A stretch of DNA of 10,795 bases from Schizophyllum amplum (Eukaryota; Basidiomycota; Agaricomycetes; Agaricales; Schizophyllaceae). Positions 9,620-10,795 of the stretch are shown piece by piece. The notes beneath the pieces were generated by a model, which made no database searches, had not been told where the DNA came from, and saw only the letters and a program-made list of their open reading frames with translations. The stretch lies in NCBI GenBank assembly GCA_007026445.1, contig VDMD01000307.1, forward strand, positions 1-10,795, given 5' to 3'. Position numbers and translations under genes: made by a program. Position 1 is the first letter of the stretch. The number at the start of each line of letters is the position of its first letter.

Positions 9620-10732
9620 TTAAAGCGGAGCACACGGGAGGCACTCATGCAGCCATAGCCGGTGGTACTCCCGTACAGCGGTGTCGTTCGAGCGTGGAAG
9701 CGTTGGGAGAAGAAGCGCCGGACAGGTGTCGCACGTCCACTCGCACTTGTGGCCATGCTTGTTCACTTCATGCCTGTAGTGAGCGTCAGTCGTGGTGGGT
9801 GGGACATCGTGCAATAGAGGTAACGCACCGCATTCGGTCGTGGTTGCCGCGAGAAGTGAGCATCACAGGACGGGTAGTGACATTTGAGTGCGGGCTTCTT
9901 CCGGTAACGGAAACTGGTATCATCTTGGCCACAGAGCGCGCACGTTTCACAGCGTCGGAATGGCCTGAGATTGGGATTTCGTCTTCAAGAGAACAGCCGT
10001 ATGCGAAAGGCGATGCCTCTGGATCCGAGTAGCTCGTGGAAGATGATGCAGTCAACGGCGGCGACGGGAGACCATCGAAAGATCCCGAGAAATAGCCGCC
10101 AAAGGCATACGGCGATGAGAGCGAAGCAGGGGGAGAACTAGATATGCCGTTGAAGCCATTTGCATCGCTGCCCGGCCAGGATGATGATTTCGCGCCTGAG
10201 AAAGCATCAGTGATCGTGTTGCGTGAGAGGTCGTTATGGGACGCACCATGTAGAGCATCCAAGAAGTCGTCTGTTCTCCGTGCGGACTGAAGGAAGTCGC
10301 CAAGAAGTGCTTCGTTCCCATCCTGACCACCGTCGCTCCCGATGGACCATGAAGGCGGCGATGGCGACTGCTCAATGGAGGGAGCGGAGAGAGTCGACGG
10401 CTCTGTAACGCGCTTGGGTTCATATAGTCGGCCGTGGACGGTGACAATGATGCTTACCTCCGTTAGGGCGCCTAGAGAGATGGCCAGATAAGTGCGCCGC
10501 GCCCGTCGCAGACAGCACGGACTTGCACATCAACGTTATCAACACTGGTAAGCGGTGACGCTGAAGAAGATGTGAGTACGAGAACAGCGAAAGGATGCGA
10601 GTTGTGCGCACATGGTGGGCATGTTGGGCGGACTGAGAAAGACAGGTTGCTGAAGTCAACGTCGGGGCTCATACTCCGCACGACGATCTCCGCGTACTGC
10701 AGAGAATGAAGAGGCAGCGAAAGGAATGTCAT
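9620..10732 (-). pseudogene. Frameshifted paralog of the two-finger zinc-finger gene
   Basis: A tandem relative of the gene at 5497-6632, in the same orientation. Recognisable exon segments: 10732-10612, 10560-10458, 10402-10247, 10195-9829 and 9773-9645; introns of 51, 55, 51 and 55 nt are canonical. The N-terminus (SLPLHSLQYAEIV) matches the intact gene at 27 of the first 36 residues. Frame is lost around 10497-10503, so reading from the ATG reaches TAG at 10474-10472 before the next intron. A one-base loss near 9899-9905 and a one-base gain near 9841-9845 put the Cys half of finger 1 out of frame, then restore it. A net two-base gain near 9705-9722 removes the His and Cys of finger 2, so reading runs past the homologous stop at 9645-9647 to 9620. 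Sequencing error cannot be excluded, though the other three genes show no indels. Confidence 0.75.
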
Positions 10733-10758
10733 GATGGAAAAGAAAGACTGCCAAAGAC

Positions 10759-10787
10759 AAAGGAGGAAGGGGGAGGGGGGAGGGAAA
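10759..10787 (-). promoter_or_regulatory. Pyrimidine-rich leader tract of the zinc-finger paralog
   Basis: On the minus strand a C/T-rich run with many consecutive C lies 27-55 bp upstream of the ATG at 10732. It parallels the C-rich tract before the intact paralog. The window ends 63 bp upstream of this start, so any TATA box lies outside. Confidence 0.35.
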
Positions 10788-10795
10788 CAGTGTTC

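Overview
The window looks like nuclear DNA from a filamentous fungus, most likely a basidiomycete (Agaricomycetes). Coding sequence is cut by many very short introns, almost all 46-55 nt. These have GTRNGN donors, CTNAC-like branch sites and YAG acceptors. There are no bacterial operons, ribosome binding sites, RNA genes or CRISPR arrays. The gene models come from manual splicing guided by reading frame and by remembered family patterns. No alignment or transcript data were available.

Layout from left to right. Positions 1-1187 show no convincing gene. Positions 1288-3126 (+) hold a complete fungal O-methyltransferase of the COMT type, with 11 exons and a predicted length of 444 aa. It has a CCAAT/TATA-like promoter and one exon of only 12 nt. 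Positions 3463-4415 (+) hold a complete four-exon gene for a MIC26/MIC27 (apolipoprotein O-like) subunit of the mitochondrial MICOS complex, 268 aa. Positions 4416-5496 are a gene-free stretch between converging genes. Positions 6632-5497 (-) hold an intact six-exon gene for a 290-aa protein with two C-terminal zinc fingers, a C2H2 and a C2HC-type. Positions 6820-9619 show no recognisable gene. Positions 10732-9620 (-) hold a tandem paralog of the zinc-finger gene. It keeps the same N-terminal box and most intron positions but carries several frameshifts, including a compensating pair that scrambles the cysteine half of finger 1. I call it a probable pseudogene.

The two left genes are unrelated in function: small-molecule or phenolic O-methylation, and shaping of mitochondrial inner-membrane cristae. 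Nothing here indicates a secondary-metabolite cluster. The most interesting part is the zinc-finger pair. It is a family I cannot name, with a strongly conserved N-terminus, an unusual C2HC second finger, and one copy that seems to have lost its fingers only recently. I found no clear new multi-gene system.
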